DNA of 64,000 nt from contig JADJAE010000020.1 of the NCBI GenBank assembly GCA_016704445.1, forward strand, positions 62,001-126,000, written 5' to 3'. Each line of letters begins with the position of its first letter. Position 1 is the first letter of the stretch. Below, piece after piece: positions 54,949 to 64,000 of the stretch. The position numbers were made by a program, and so were the translations under genes. Below the pieces are notes generated by a model that was not told where the DNA came from, made no database searches, and worked only from the letters and a program-made list of their open reading frames with translations. The DNA comes from Deltaproteobacteria bacterium (GTDB lineage: Bacteria > Myxococcota_A > Polyangia > Polyangiales > Ga0077539).

Positions 54949-55104
54949 ATGTCGAGGTTCTACCGTTCGTTCGAGGATTTTGCGCGTGACGAGATCGCCC
55001 CGGGCAACCGGGTGGGCTGGTCGATGGACGAGCTCGAGATCGAGTCCACGATCGTCGAGGACCTCAACCTCGACGACGAGGACGAGGACTACGAGGACGA
55101 CTGA
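54949..55104 (+). CDS. Small acidic protein
   Basis: 51 residues: MSRFYRSFEDFARDEIAPGN then RVGWSMDELEIESTIVEDLN and a tail of Asp and Glu. AGAGGG lies six bases before the ATG. The aromatic start, a central VGWSMDELE and a very acidic tail resemble small conserved deltaproteobacterial proteins I cannot name. It is upstream of the radical SAM gene by 46 bases and could be co-transcribed. Could act as a protein-binding peptide. Confidence 0.65.
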   Translation: MSRFYRSFEDFARDEIAPGNRVGWSMDELEIESTIVEDLNLDDEDEDYEDD

Positions 55105-55150
55105 GCCGGGTTTGCCCGGGCGACGGGGTGCGCGGATACTGCCCGGTCTC

Positions 55151-56656
55151 TTGACATCCCTGCGCGACACCATTCAGCACCGGCTCTCCCGCGAGCGCGG
55201 AACGCTCTACCGCGACGCCCCCTTCCGGGTCGCCCTGACCTACCCATCGCCCTACCGGGTCGGCATGTCGTCCCTGGGTTACCAGGTGATGTATCGCGAG
55301 CTCAACGGCCGCGGCGACCTGGTGGCCGAGCGGGCCTTCGCGCCCGACGACTTCGCCCAGGCGCGCAAGCACCGGGAGACGGTGCTCACCTACGAGTCCA
55401 TGCGGCCGCTGGGCGACCACGCCGTCGTCGCCCTCTCGGTGGCCTACGAGAACGAGCTCGGCGGGGTCATCGAGACCCTGGAGCTGGGCGGCATCCCCGC
55501 GCTGCGAGAGGAGCGCAACCCCAGGCGTCACCCCTTCGTGCTGATGGGCGGGCCCCTCACCTTCTCCAACCCGACGCCCCTCGCGGCCTACGCCGACGCC
55601 GTGGTCATGGGCGAGGGCGAGCAGGTGGTGCACGACGTGATGGACATCCTCACGTCCGAGCTCGACCCCGAGCTGAGGCTCAAGAAGCTCGCCGATCACC
55701 CCAACGTGTGGGTGCCGGCGGTGCACGGCGAGGCGCTGGCGAAGATCGCCGCGGCGGACAACGAGACCAAGCTCCCGGCCTACGCGCAGATCATGACGCC
55801 CGACACCGAGCTGTCGGACATGTTCCTGGTGGAGACCGAGCGGGGGTGCTCCCGGCGGTGCCAGTACTGCGTGATGCGAAGGAGCACCAACGGCGGCATG
55901 CGCCTCGCGACGATGGAGAGCATCATCGCCCGCGTCCCCGCCGACGCGAAGAAGGTCGGCCTCGTGGGCGCCGCGGTGAGCGACCATCCCCGCATCATCG
56001 AGATCATCGACGCCTTCGTCGACCGCGGCATGGGCGTCGGCCTCTCGTCGCTGCGCCCCGACCGCATGACCGACCGCTTCGTCGCGGCCCTGAAGCGCGG
56101 CGGCTACCGCACGCTCACCACCGCCATGGACGGCCCCAGCGAGCGCCTCCGCGCGATGCTCGAGCGCCACGCGAAGATCAAGCACATCGAGCGCGCGGCC
56201 GAGCACGCCCGCGCCAACGGCATGCTCACGATGAAGCTCTACCTGATGGTGGGCCTGCCCTCGGAGACCGACGAGGACATCGACGAGTGCGTGGAGTTCG
56301 TCTCCGGGCTCAGCAAGGTGATCCCCATCGCGCTGGGCATCGCGCCCTTCGTGTCGAAGCGAAACACCCCCCTCGACGGCCTCGGCTTCGCGGGCATCGA
56401 TGTGGTCGAGCACCGGCTCGACCGGCTGCGCCGTGGGTTGAAGGGCCGGGCCGAGGTGCGCCCCACCAGCGCCCGCTGGGCGTGGATCGAGTGGGTGCTC
56501 GCCCAGGGCGGAGAGAAGGCCGGGCGCGCGGTCTACGACGCGACGAAGGCGGGCGGGCGCTTCGCGGACTACCAGCGGGCCTTCGAGGCGGCGGAGGTGG
56601 TCCCGAGGCGCAAGAAGCTGTCGGTGCTGCGCTCCGAAGCCGGCGCGGGGAGCTGA
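55151..56656 (+). CDS. B12-binding-type radical SAM protein
   Basis: About 501 residues. A TTG at 55151 is chosen because the fold begins with RVALTYPSPYRVGMSSLGYQ, the start of the family, just after. The radical SAM cluster motif is ETERGCSRRCQYCVM (CxxxCxxC). Upstream is the Rossmann cobalamin-like part (HPFVLMGGPLTFSNPTPLAA; DAVVMGEGEQVVHDVM). The C-terminal region (GIAPFVSKRNTPLDGLGF) matches the MiaB-like or TIGR03960-type radical SAM proteins. Substrate unknown. The partner gene starts five bases after its stop. Confidence 0.88.
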   Translation: MTSLRDTIQHRLSRERGTLYRDAPFRVALTYPSPYRVGMSSLGYQVMYRELNGRGDLVAERAFAPDDFAQARKHRETVLTYESMRPLGDHAVVALSVAYENELGGVIETLELGGIPALREERNPRRHPFVLMGGPLTFSNPTPLAAYADAVVMGEGEQVVHDVMDILTSELDPELRLKKLADHPNVWVPAVHGEALAKIAAADNETKLPAYAQIMTPDTELSDMFLVETERGCSRRCQYCVMRRSTNGGMRLATMESIIARVPADAKKVGLVGAAVSDHPRIIEIIDAFVDRGMGVGLSSLRPDRMTDRFVAALKRGGYRTLTTAMDGPSERLRAMLERHAKIKHIERAAEHARANGMLTMKLYLMVGLPSETDEDIDECVEFVSGLSKVIPIALGIAPFVSKRNTPLDGLGFAGIDVVEHRLDRLRRGLKGRAEVRPTSARWAWIEWVLAQGGEKAGRAVYDATKAGGRFADYQRAFEAAEVVPRRKKLSVLRSEAGAGS

Positions 56657-56661
56657 GCTCG

Positions 56662-58092
56662 ATGGCCGAGTCGTGGGAGTCGGTGGAGCGCACGGCCGCG
56701 GCGACGATCGACGCCGTGGCGGACGTGCGACGGTGCGCCCTGGAGGGCGAGACGCCGTTGCCGCAGCGGTGGCCGGGCGTCGAGGGGCTGACGCGCACGG
56801 CGAAGGAGCTCGTCGAGGTCGACCGCGCGAGGGCGGTGCTGGTGGCCGAGGCGGCGGTGTGGATGGCGCTGCGGACGCCGTGGGCGCGCTACCGGGCCGC
56901 GATGGCGAAGGCGCCGGTGAAGCTGCGCGCGGACGACGGCGCGGTGCCGTGGGCGGCGCTGCCCGGAGCCGTGGGCGCGGAGCCGAGCCGGACGCGGAGG
57001 GAGCTGCTCCAGGCGGCGGGCGACAAGGGGGCGGTCGAGCTGCGCGACGAGGCGCGCGACGTGGTGGACGCGCTGCGAGAGGTGACCACGGCGCTTGGCG
57101 GCGGGCTCACCGACGCGCTCGGGATGGGCGACGTCGACGAGGACGCGGCGGCCCTGCTGGAGGAGACCGACGACGCCTTCGAGGAGCTCGACGCGTGGGC
57201 CGCGAAGGAGGCGGAGTGCGACCCCGCGAGGCTCACCTGGGCCGATCGATTACACCTGGGGGTAAGCCCTGCGCTGCGGCGGGAGGTCCCCTCGGGGAGC
57301 CTCGGGCTGCTGGGCACCGCGTGGCTCGCGAGGATCGAGCTGGAGTCGGCGCAGCGGGGCATCGTGGACGCCCGGGGCGCGGCGGCGCTGCACGCGGAGG
57401 GCGTCGAGGCGTGGGTGACCGAGCCCGGGCGACGGGCCCTGGTGCTGGGGCGGCCGAGGGCGCTCGGGTCGGACGCGGGCGAGGTGCTGGGCACGCTCGC
57501 GGTGTGCGCCGCGGGGGTGACCGCGGCGGGGCTCTCGGCGGGTCAGCGGCGCGGCGTGCATCGGGTGCTCGACGGCGCGGCGCACGCGCTGGGCCGGTGG
57601 CTGCTGACGGAGCCGGGCTTCCTGGCGAGGGACGCGGGGCTGAGCGGGGCGGCGAGGGAGCGGGCGCTGCGCTCGGCGCTGCACGCGGAGCTCGCGCGGA
57701 TGCGCTGGGACGCGGCGGTGGCGCGCTTCACGGCGGCGGCGATGCGGCGCGACCCGGGGATGGCCGAGCGCTTCGGGGCGGAGCTGGGGCGCGCGGTGGG
57801 GGCGGCGCCGTCGCCGAACTGGGCGGTGCACCTGGTGGCGAGGGCGATGGAGCCGGGGGGCGCGTGGCCGGGCCGATCGGCCGGGCGGGTGGCCGGGCTC
57901 TGGTGCGCGGTCGCGACGAGGGCGCGGCTGAGGGAGCGCTGCGACGAGGACTGGTTTCGCAACCCGCGGTCGGGCGCGGTGCTTCGGGGGGCGTGGGACG
58001 AGCTGCGGGCCGTCGGGCCGACGCGCGACCTCGCGGCCGAGCGGGCTGAGCTGCGGCGCTGGCTCACCGAGGCGATGAAGCAGTCGGGTTAG
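56662..58092 (+). CDS. Hypothetical partner of radical SAM gene
   Basis: 476 residues from ATG 56662, five bases behind the radical SAM stop. Starts MAESWESVERTAAATIDAVA. The protein is very Ala/Arg/Glu-rich and helical, with LTWADRLHLGVSPALRREVP near the middle and ARERALRSALHAELARMRWD later. It has no signal peptide, no metal motif and no recognised domain. Tight spacing implies co-translation with the radical SAM enzyme, so it may be its partner or substrate-binding protein; no direct evidence. Confidence 0.7.
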   Translation: MAESWESVERTAAATIDAVADVRRCALEGETPLPQRWPGVEGLTRTAKELVEVDRARAVLVAEAAVWMALRTPWARYRAAMAKAPVKLRADDGAVPWAALPGAVGAEPSRTRRELLQAAGDKGAVELRDEARDVVDALREVTTALGGGLTDALGMGDVDEDAAALLEETDDAFEELDAWAAKEAECDPARLTWADRLHLGVSPALRREVPSGSLGLLGTAWLARIELESAQRGIVDARGAAALHAEGVEAWVTEPGRRALVLGRPRALGSDAGEVLGTLAVCAAGVTAAGLSAGQRRGVHRVLDGAAHALGRWLLTEPGFLARDAGLSGAARERALRSALHAELARMRWDAAVARFTAAAMRRDPGMAERFGAELGRAVGAAPSPNWAVHLVARAMEPGGAWPGRSAGRVAGLWCAVATRARLRERCDEDWFRNPRSGAVLRGAWDELRAVGPTRDLAAERAELRRWLTEAMKQSG

Positions 58093-58125
58093 GTGTGTGA
58101 TCGCGCGTCCGGGATGGTCGCGCGA

Positions 58126-59184
58126 TCAGCGCGACGAGCCGAAGCGCATCGGATAGTCGACCTCGACCTCGCCGCCCTCGGGGCGGGGGTAGCGCCAGCT
58201 CTGCACGCTGGTCTGCACGCAGCGCGTGAGGGCCGGGGTGCGGGCGCTGTCGGAGATGATCCGGGTGTGGCGGACGTGGCCGTCCTCGCCGATGCGCACG
58301 CGCATCACGATCACCCCCGAGACGGGCGTGTCGTTGCGGGTGGCGTTGGAGTAGCAGCTCGCGATCTGCGAGCGGTAGTGGTCGTAGACGAAGCGAAAGG
58401 CCGCCGGGTCCATGTGCCCCGTGGCGTCGGTCTCGTCGCCCAGGCGGAAGCCGCTGCCGGCGGGGGTGCCAGGGACGCGCTCCCGCACGCCGCCGGGCTC
58501 CGCAGGGAGGGGAGCGCTCGGGGTGGTGGGGCTCGTCGGCGCGGGGTCGGCGCCGGTAGGGGTCGGGGTCGTCGGACTCGTCGGGGTCGCGGCGCTGCCG
58601 GTAGGGGTCGGCGTCGTCGGGGTCGCGGCGCTGCCGGTAGGGGTCGGGGTCTCACCCGGCTCGGGATTACCGGTCGGTGTATTCCCCGTCGGGGTCGTCG
58701 GGGTGGCGGGCGTCGGGCGCTCGTTGCTGGCCACGGTGGTCGGGCGGGCGTGCGCCGGGGCGGTTGCGGTGGGGCGCGCGGCGCGGGTCGGCCGCGAGGG
58801 CGAGTCGGGCGGGCCAGGCGGCTCGGCGGGTCCGCCGTCGGCGGCGGGCTCCGCGGAGGTCACCGAGGAGGGCTCGCCGAAGAGGCCGACCGGGGTCACC
58901 GGCGGCGTCGCGGAGGTCTGTCCGAGGGTCTTCCAGGCCGCGAGCGCGCCGAGCCCGAGGCACCCGAGCCCGACGCCCAGCAGCATCGCGACGAGGGTGC
59001 GCTTCGAGGGCCCCACCATCGGCAGCTCGATGCGATCGCCGGTGCCGTGGCCGGTGGGGACGCGCGTCACCCCGCTGCCCTGCGCGGTGCTCACCGCCCC
59101 GCCGGGCGCGAGCAGCGTGGCCCCGCACTGGTTGCAGAAGCGTGACCCATCCGGGTTGGACCCACCGCACGTAGGACAGAACAT
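58126..59184 (-). CDS. Zinc-ribbon, TM and AgmX/TonB-like C-terminal protein
   Basis: 352 residues. Zinc ribbon at the N-terminus (MFCPTCGGSNPDGSRFCNQC), one membrane helix (LVAMLLGVGLGCLGLGALAA), then about 150 residues of Pro/Thr/Ala repeats (TGSAATPTTPTPTGSAATPT) and a C-terminal domain with DHYRSQIASCYSNATRNDTP and VIVMRVRIGEDGHVRHTRII, the AgmX/PglI pattern seen in myxobacterial gliding proteins and related to TonB C-termini. Topology: zinc ribbon in the cytoplasm, C-terminal domain in the periplasm. The gene is convergent with the 476-residue gene, 33 bases between stops. Confidence 0.85.
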   Translation of the reverse strand: MFCPTCGGSNPDGSRFCNQCGATLLAPGGAVSTAQGSGVTRVPTGHGTGDRIELPMVGPSKRTLVAMLLGVGLGCLGLGALAAWKTLGQTSATPPVTPVGLFGEPSSVTSAEPAADGGPAEPPGPPDSPSRPTRAARPTATAPAHARPTTVASNERPTPATPTTPTGNTPTGNPEPGETPTPTGSAATPTTPTPTGSAATPTSPTTPTPTGADPAPTSPTTPSAPLPAEPGGVRERVPGTPAGSGFRLGDETDATGHMDPAAFRFVYDHYRSQIASCYSNATRNDTPVSGVIVMRVRIGEDGHVRHTRIISDSARTPALTRCVQTSVQSWRYPRPEGGEVEVDYPMRFGSSR

Positions 59185-59266
59185 CGTTGGTGACGCTAAC
59201 GGACGCGCCGCGCCCCCACAACGTTCACCGACGGCGCGACGGGCCTCCGCGGCCGAGCGACGCCCG

Positions 59267-61889
59267 TCAGACGCCCTTCTTCATCGCCAGCCGCTGCGCG
59301 ATGATCTCGAGGACCTCTCCTTCGGACGACGCCCGGCGCAGGCGCTCCCTCGCCGACTCCTCGCTGATCACGTTGGCGATCTGCCCCAGCAGGGCGATCT
59401 GCACCTCGGGCTGCTCGATCGGCGTCACCAGCAGGAACACCAGCCGCACCGGCTCGTCGGGCGGCGGCGAGAAGGCGACCCCCCTCGGAGGAGCGCCCGA
59501 ACACCACCCTCGGGGTCGTGAGCCCTGGGGCCCGCGCGTGCGGGAGCGCCACGCCGACGCCCAGGTCGGTCGACAGCTCGGCCTCGCGCGCCAGCGCCCG
59601 GTCGGCGATCGCGGCGTCCCTGGAGACGGCGCCTGGAGGCAGCGCCGAGGCCATCTCCCGGACCACCGCCTCGCGGGTGCTCCCTCGAAGCGCCAGCACC
59701 AGCCCGCCGGCCTTCAGCGCGTCGAGGAGCGAGGTCTCCGCCTCGTGGGGGTACTCGTCCTCGATGCGGCCGACCACCTGCTCCAGGATGTCTTCGAGGG
59801 TGATGAGCCCCAGCAGGCTCCCCTCGTGCTCGACCGAGCACACCGTCGCGCCCTCGCCCTGCATCCAGAGCAGCGTCGACTCCACGTCGTCGTCCGGCCG
59901 AACCGCCCGCAGCGGGCGCACGAAGCGCGTCCAGTCCTCGTCCGCCGCGGCCACGGCGATCAGGTCGCGGGCGAGCAGGTACCCCTGCACCGCGCCCGTC
60001 TCGGGGTCGACCACCGGCCAGCGGGAGAAGCGCTTCTGGGAGATCTGCCGCAGCACCTCGTCCCGGCTGGCCTTCGCGGAGAGGTGCCACACGCGGTTCC
60101 ACGGCACCATCACGCTCCGCACGCGCTGCGTACGGATGTTGGCCATGTTCTCCCGGATGAGCTGGAGCCGCAGGTCGCGCACCTTGCGCTCGGCGGCCTC
60201 GTGGCGCACCCCCGTGTCGGCGAGCACCAGCCGGGCGAGCCCCACCGCCGCCTCGGCCTCCTCGAACACCGCCGCCGCGACGCCCGCCCGCTCGAGGTCC
60301 TCCCGCTCGCTGAGGTACCGCGCCCTCACCAGCATCCGCGCGTTGGGGTTGAGGGCCCTCACCGACGCGACGATGGTGGCCCGGTCGGCGGCGTGCGGCA
60401 GCGTCAGCACGACGTGCGAGGCGCGCCTCACCCCCGCCTGCTCGAGGATGCCCTCGTGCGAGGCGTCGCCGTAGATCGCCCGCTGGCCCGACTCGTTGAG
60501 CCCGGACACCACGTCCAGGTTGAGGTCGATCACCACCGTGGTCATGCCCGCGTCCCGCAGCAGGCTGTGCACCGAGCGCCCCACCGGGCCGAAGCCCACC
60601 ACCACCGCGATGCGCTCTCCGGCCGTGGGCGCCCCGAGCGCCGCGGCGGCGGCGAGGTTGGTCTTGCGAGCCTTGCGCTCGGCGCGGCCGTTGAGCAGCG
60701 TCCAGAGCCTCGGGCGCGCCCGCAGCCACGCCTCGATGCGCGGCAGCGAGCGGAAGATCAGCGGGTTGACCGCGATCGACACGATGGCCGAGGCGACGAG
60801 CATGGTGTGCCCCGCGTCGGACATCAGCCCGTGCCTGCGGGCGACGTCCGAGAGGATGAACGAGAACTCGCCGATCTGGCTCAGGCCCAGCGCCACCGTG
60901 AGCGCGGTGCGCGCCGAGTGGCCAAGGAGCGCGACGATGAGCAGCGCGGTGAGCGGCTTGACCACCAGGATGATCCCCAGCGCGGCCACCACCAGAAGCG
61001 GCGCCCGGAAGATGAACGCCGGGTCGAAGAGCATCCCCACGGACACGAAGAAGAGCACCGCGAAGGCGTCGCGCATCGGCAGCGCGTCGGCGGCGGCCTG
61101 GTGGCTCACCGGCGACTGGGCCACCACGGTGCCCGCGAGGAAGGCCCCGAGGGCCATCGAGGCGCCGAAGAAGTGATAGGCGCCCGCGGCGATGGCGATG
61201 GAGAACACCAGCACGGTGAGGGTGAAGAGCTCGCGCGAGCGCAGCCGGGCGACGCGCGTCAGCACCCAGGGCACGGCCCTCGCGCCGACGAGGAGCACCA
61301 GCGCCACCAGGGCGGTCAGCTTGAGGAGCGCGACGCCCAGCGCGGCCCAGAGCGACGTGCCCGGCGTGCCGCCCTCGCCGAGCATGGGGAGCACCACGAG
61401 GAGCACGATGGTGAAGATGTCCTCGACGATGAGCCAGCCCACGGCGGCGTGCCCCTGCGGGGAGCTCATCACGTCGGCGTCCATCAGCACCCGCATGAGG
61501 ACCACCGTGCTGGCCACGGACATCGCCATGCCGATCACGACGCCCGTCTTCAGCGGGAGGCCGAGCAGCGAGAACACCGCGACGGCGGCCAGCGTCGCCA
61601 CGAGGCTCTGGCCGACCGCCCCGGGGATGGCCACGCCCTTCACGGCGATGAGGTCCTTGATCTGGAAGTGCAGCCCGACGCCGAACATCAGCAGGATGAC
61701 GCCCACCTCGGCGAGCTGCTGGGCGATCTGGAGGTCGCCCGCGAAGCCCGGGGTGAAGGGCCCGATGAGCACGCCCGCCAGGAGGTATCCGACGATGGGC
61801 GAGAGACGCACCCGCTGGGCCAGCAGCCCCAGAATCCAGGCGGCCGTGAAGGCCACCGCGATGGTCGAGATGAGGGGCGTGTCGTGCAT
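59267..61889 (-). CDS. Cation:proton antiporter fused to RCK, CBS and PTS-EIIA modules, one frame break
   Basis: About 873 residues. N-terminal membrane part (YLLAGVLIGPFTPGFAGDLQ and ten or more further helices), KefB/CPA2 type. Then TrkA-N (IAVVVGFGPVGRSVHSLL), CBS-like pair (YLLARDLIAVAAADEDW; VCSVEHEGSLLGLITLEDIL) and at the C-terminus a PTS EIIA type 2 domain with the phosphoryl His in GVALPHARAPGLTTPRVVFG. At about 59485 (a GGGGGG run) the frame changes; the correct continuation reads VRLVFLLVTPIEQPEVQIAL to 59267. An EIIA module on a cation antiporter suggests coupling of ion flux to the sugar phosphotransfer state, inferred from the domain only. Probable inner membrane. Confidence 0.88.
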
Positions 61890-62097
61890 TGCCGGAAGCG
61901 CTGTCCCTCTCGTGGCTCCCGTCGGCGCCCAGGGGCGTCCATCGAGCCGCTCTCCTTCATAGATCCGCCGAGCGCTTTCGGGACCCCCGGCTGAACGCTC
62001 CGCGGCCCGTGGCAGAGCTCTGCCCCCTCCTGAGCCCAGGGCAAGCTTGCCCGATTTCTGGCCCCGCCCCCCAAGGGCGTCGGAACCTTCTCCGCCT

Positions 62098-62706
62098 ATG
62101 GATCACCCGCGGCGCGACGCCGGTTGGATCGAGGTCATCTGCGGTCCGATGTTCAGCGGCAAGAGCGAGGAGCTCATCCGCCGCCTGCGGCGCGCCGCCA
62201 TCGCGAAGCAGCGCGTGCAGGTCTTCAAGCCCGCGATCGACCGGCGCTACCACGACACCCGCATCACCAGCCACAGCGCGCAGTCGCTCGACGCCGAGGC
62301 CCTCCCCGACGTCGCCTCGCTGGTCGCCGCGCTCGACCCGGGCACGCAGGTGGTGGGCATCGACGAGGCGCAGTTCTTCGGTCCGACGCTGGTCGCCGCG
62401 GTGCAGTCGATGGCCGACCGCGGGGTGCGCGTGGTCATCGCGGGCCTCGACCAGGACTACCTCGGCCGCCCCTTCGAGCCCATGCCGCAGCTGCTCGCCA
62501 TCGCCGAGCAGATCACCAAGTGCCTCGCGGTGTGCTCGCAGTGCGGCGCCCTGGCGAGCCGATCGTTTCGCCTCTCCGGCGGCGGCGAGCGGGTGCAGGT
62601 CGGGGCCGCGGACTCCTACGAGGCCCGCTGCCGCGCCTGCTACCTCTCGGCGATCACGGCGCCCGCCGAGGAGGACGACGACGACGGCATGGCGGGCGTG
62701 GCGTAG
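62098..62706 (+). CDS. tdk: Thymidine kinase (type II)
   Basis: 202 residues from ATG 62098. P-loop GPMFSGKSEELIRRLRRAAI, catalytic-base region VVGIDEAQFFGPTLVAAVQS, lasso with AGLDQDYLGRPFEPMPQLL, and two zinc pairs (CSQCGALA; CRACYLS). This is the tetrameric type II enzyme that salvages thymidine to dTMP. The acidic tail EEDDDDGMAGVA is an extension. Convergent with the CPBP gene, stops 12 bases apart. Confidence 0.95.
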   Translation: MDHPRRDAGWIEVICGPMFSGKSEELIRRLRRAAIAKQRVQVFKPAIDRRYHDTRITSHSAQSLDAEALPDVASLVAALDPGTQVVGIDEAQFFGPTLVAAVQSMADRGVRVVIAGLDQDYLGRPFEPMPQLLAIAEQITKCLAVCSQCGALASRSFRLSGGGERVQVGAADSYEARCRACYLSAITAPAEEDDDDGMAGVA

Positions 62707-62718
62707 CCCGCTCGCTCG

Positions 62719-63480
62719 CTACGTGTGCCGGAGCATGAAGTAGAAGATGTCGTAGAGCGCGTGGGTCCACGCGGCGATGGCGAAGCCGCGGAGCCGGTAG
62801 ATGATCGCGAAGGCCACGCCGCACAGCAGCCGGAAGACGAAGCTCGACAGGCTGAACGCGTCTCCGAGCGGCGGCAGGTAGTGCACCGCGGAGAAGAGCA
62901 CCGAGGAGAAGCCGAGGGCGATGAGCCAGCCGACCCAGGGCTTCATGCGCCGCGAGAGCAGGTACCCGAGGCCCGCGAAGAGCCCCATGCGAAACACCAG
63001 CTCTTCATGGAGCCCGGCGCCGCAGGACGCGATGATCTGCGCGGGGAGGCCCTCCTGGTCGAGCACCCCGAGGCCGAAGGTGCGCACGATGGAGCCGATG
63101 AGCGACGCCACGATGAGCGCGTAGAGGGCGCTCTCGAGCAGCACCGGGATGAAGAGCCTCGGGTGCAGGCTCGACTGCCGGCGCGCCCGCAGGATGAGCA
63201 GCCCCAGCAGGATGGTCACCCCCGCGGCGATGGCCGTGTAGGCCATGATGTCGCCGTGCACCAGGGCCAGGATGGTGCCCGTGAGGAAGTCCATCCCGTT
63301 ACCGACCCAGGTAAAACCCTGGCGGCTGTGCCGCATCTGGGTCAGCACCCCGAGGTGGTAGATGGCGAAGAGGGGCAGCACCAGGAACAGGTTGGTCAGC
63401 GGGTCGACCCGGCGCTCGAAGTACCCGACGATCGGGCGCAGCACGGTGGGCGTCTCGCGGACTCTCGGCCTGGAGGGCAT
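62719..63480 (-). CDS. CPBP family intramembrane protease
   Basis: 253 residues from ATG 63480; the 41 codons further to 63603 are unlikely. Multiple membrane helices (LFLVLPLFAIYHLGVLTQ; YTAIAAGVTILLGLLILRA) and the CPBP motifs: motif 1 EELVFRMGLF in GAGLHEELVFRMGLF, motif 2 FSAVHYL and motif 3 AWTHALYDIF. These are glutamate-type intramembrane proteases or CAAX-processing relatives. Substrate unknown. Divergent from the biotin carrier gene across 87 bases. Confidence 0.9.
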   Translation of the reverse strand: MPSRPRVRETPTVLRPIVGYFERRVDPLTNLFLVLPLFAIYHLGVLTQMRHSRQGFTWVGNGMDFLTGTILALVHGDIMAYTAIAAGVTILLGLLILRARRQSSLHPRLFIPVLLESALYALIVASLIGSIVRTFGLGVLDQEGLPAQIIASCGAGLHEELVFRMGLFAGLGYLLSRRMKPWVGWLIALGFSSVLFSAVHYLPPLGDAFSLSSFVFRLLCGVAFAIIYRLRGFAIAAWTHALYDIFYFMLRHT

Positions 63481-63567
63481 TGGGCGCTCGTAGGGTGACA
63501 CGGCCGCCACGGGGGCGCGAGGCGTTGATGGGGCGACGCGGGATGGCGTAGGGTCGCGCCAATTCCT

Positions 63568-64000
63568 ATGCGGTACTTTGTTCAGGCAGCAGGTCGCGAG
63601 CACGAGGTGGAGATCGTCCTGCAGCCGGACGGCTCGGTCGCGGCGTCGGTCGGGGGTCGGCCGGTGGCGGTCGACGTGGTGTCGTTCTCCGCTCGGGAGC
63701 TCTCGGTGCGCGTCGGCGCGCGGGTGCTCGACCTGACCATCGAGGGCTCCAGCCCGGTGCTGGGCGTGGTGGCCTCCGGGACGCGCACCTACGTGCCGGT
63801 GGAGAGCGAGCGCATGCGCGCCGCCGCGCGCGCCAAGGGGCCGGAGAGCGCCGCGAAGAGCCGCGACGTGCGGGCGCCGATGCCCGGCCGGGTGATCAAG
63901 ATCTTCGTCGCCGAGGGCGAGAGCGTCGTGGCCGGTCAGCCCGTGATGATCGTCGAGGCGATGAAGATGGAGAACGAGGTGAAGTCCCGCGGCGTCGGCG
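63568..64000 (+). CDS. Biotin carboxyl carrier protein, 3' end outside window
   Basis: 144 residues present of an incomplete chain starting MRYFVQAAGREHEVEIVLQP. The biotinyl domain begins VRAPMPGRVIKIFVAEGE and contains VEAMKMENEVKS, whose Lys in EAMKMEN is the biotin attachment site. This fits a biotin carrier of an acyl-CoA or pyruvate carboxylase. The first 90 residues are a beta-rich linker domain. Downstream carboxylase genes lie beyond the window. Confidence 0.88.
   Translation, partial: MRYFVQAAGREHEVEIVLQPDGSVAASVGGRPVAVDVVSFSARELSVRVGARVLDLTIEGSSPVLGVVASGTRTYVPVESERMRAAARAKGPESAAKSRDVRAPMPGRVIKIFVAEGESVVAGQPVMIVEAMKMENEVKSRGVG

Noticed and set aside
59187..61994. 935-residue plus-strand ORF
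   Set aside because: Antisense of the antiporter gene, His/Arg/Glu-rich low-complexity shadow.
1..64000. tRNA or rRNA genes
   Set aside because: No cloverleaf-like TTCGAATCC/T-arm sequences or rRNA blocks found by eye in the intergenic stretches.

Overview
The window is GC-rich (roughly 70% or more over most of its length) and fits a myxobacterium, most likely Polyangiales/Sandaracinus-like. The evidence is composition; long Cys-rich and Asp/Val/Pro-rich lipoproteins; a tandem Ser/Thr protein kinase; an M23 peptidase whose C-terminus looks like a MYXO-CTERM sorting tail (Cys, hydrophobic segment, Arg run); an AgmX-type gliding/TonB-like protein; and a CASTOR/POLLUX-type channel. No rRNA, tRNA or CRISPR array was seen.

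Layout. 1-1142: end of a chromosomal operon (unknown protein, TPR protein). 1143-8656: an accessory island of visibly lower GC. It holds a minus-strand cassette of two DUF262-type (GmrSD-like) proteins, the first with several frameshifts, and a 692-residue protein with a Rossmann-like N-terminus, a possible target-recognition-like middle and a HEPN-like RN..AHGG motif. It is flanked by similar insertion-element debris. 9026-17000: household genes (flavin/PNPOx-like protein, NAD-dependent epimerase, GMC oxidoreductase, sigma-32-like factor, PriA) interrupted by a 393-bp hairpin element whose insertion duplicated a ribosome binding site. 17082-36200: sensory and surface genes, including a tandem double kinase with its small operon, MutY, a metzincin lipoprotein, a CASTOR-like channel, a malic enzyme behind two tandem operator-like repeats, and an HSL-type hydrolase. 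36274-38684: a small lipoprotein and the M23 peptidase.

38700-52830 is the most unusual block: a type VI-like tip and cargo cassette with no sheath, tube, baseplate or ATPase gene in the window. It contains a short VgrG, a DUF4150 PAAR-like tip, a DUF3540 protein, a DUF2169-pentapeptide fusion, a second pentapeptide protein, a 612-residue Cys-motif protein, three tandem paralogues with strand-repeat tails, and a 496-residue orphan transcribed away from vgrG. Next to it lie parA-parB. 54949-64000 carries a small acidic protein, a B12-type radical SAM gene with a tightly linked partner, an AgmX-like protein, a cation/proton antiporter fused to RCK, CBS and PTS-EIIA modules, thymidine kinase, a CPBP protease and the start of a biotin carrier protein.

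A recurring feature is the number of single-base frame breaks inside otherwise intact genes (near 7150, 14636, 22700, 23783, 26203, 42325, 50945, 51505 and 59485), several in or beside short G/C runs. Some are probably consensus errors, so affected genes are described as reconstructed across the break.
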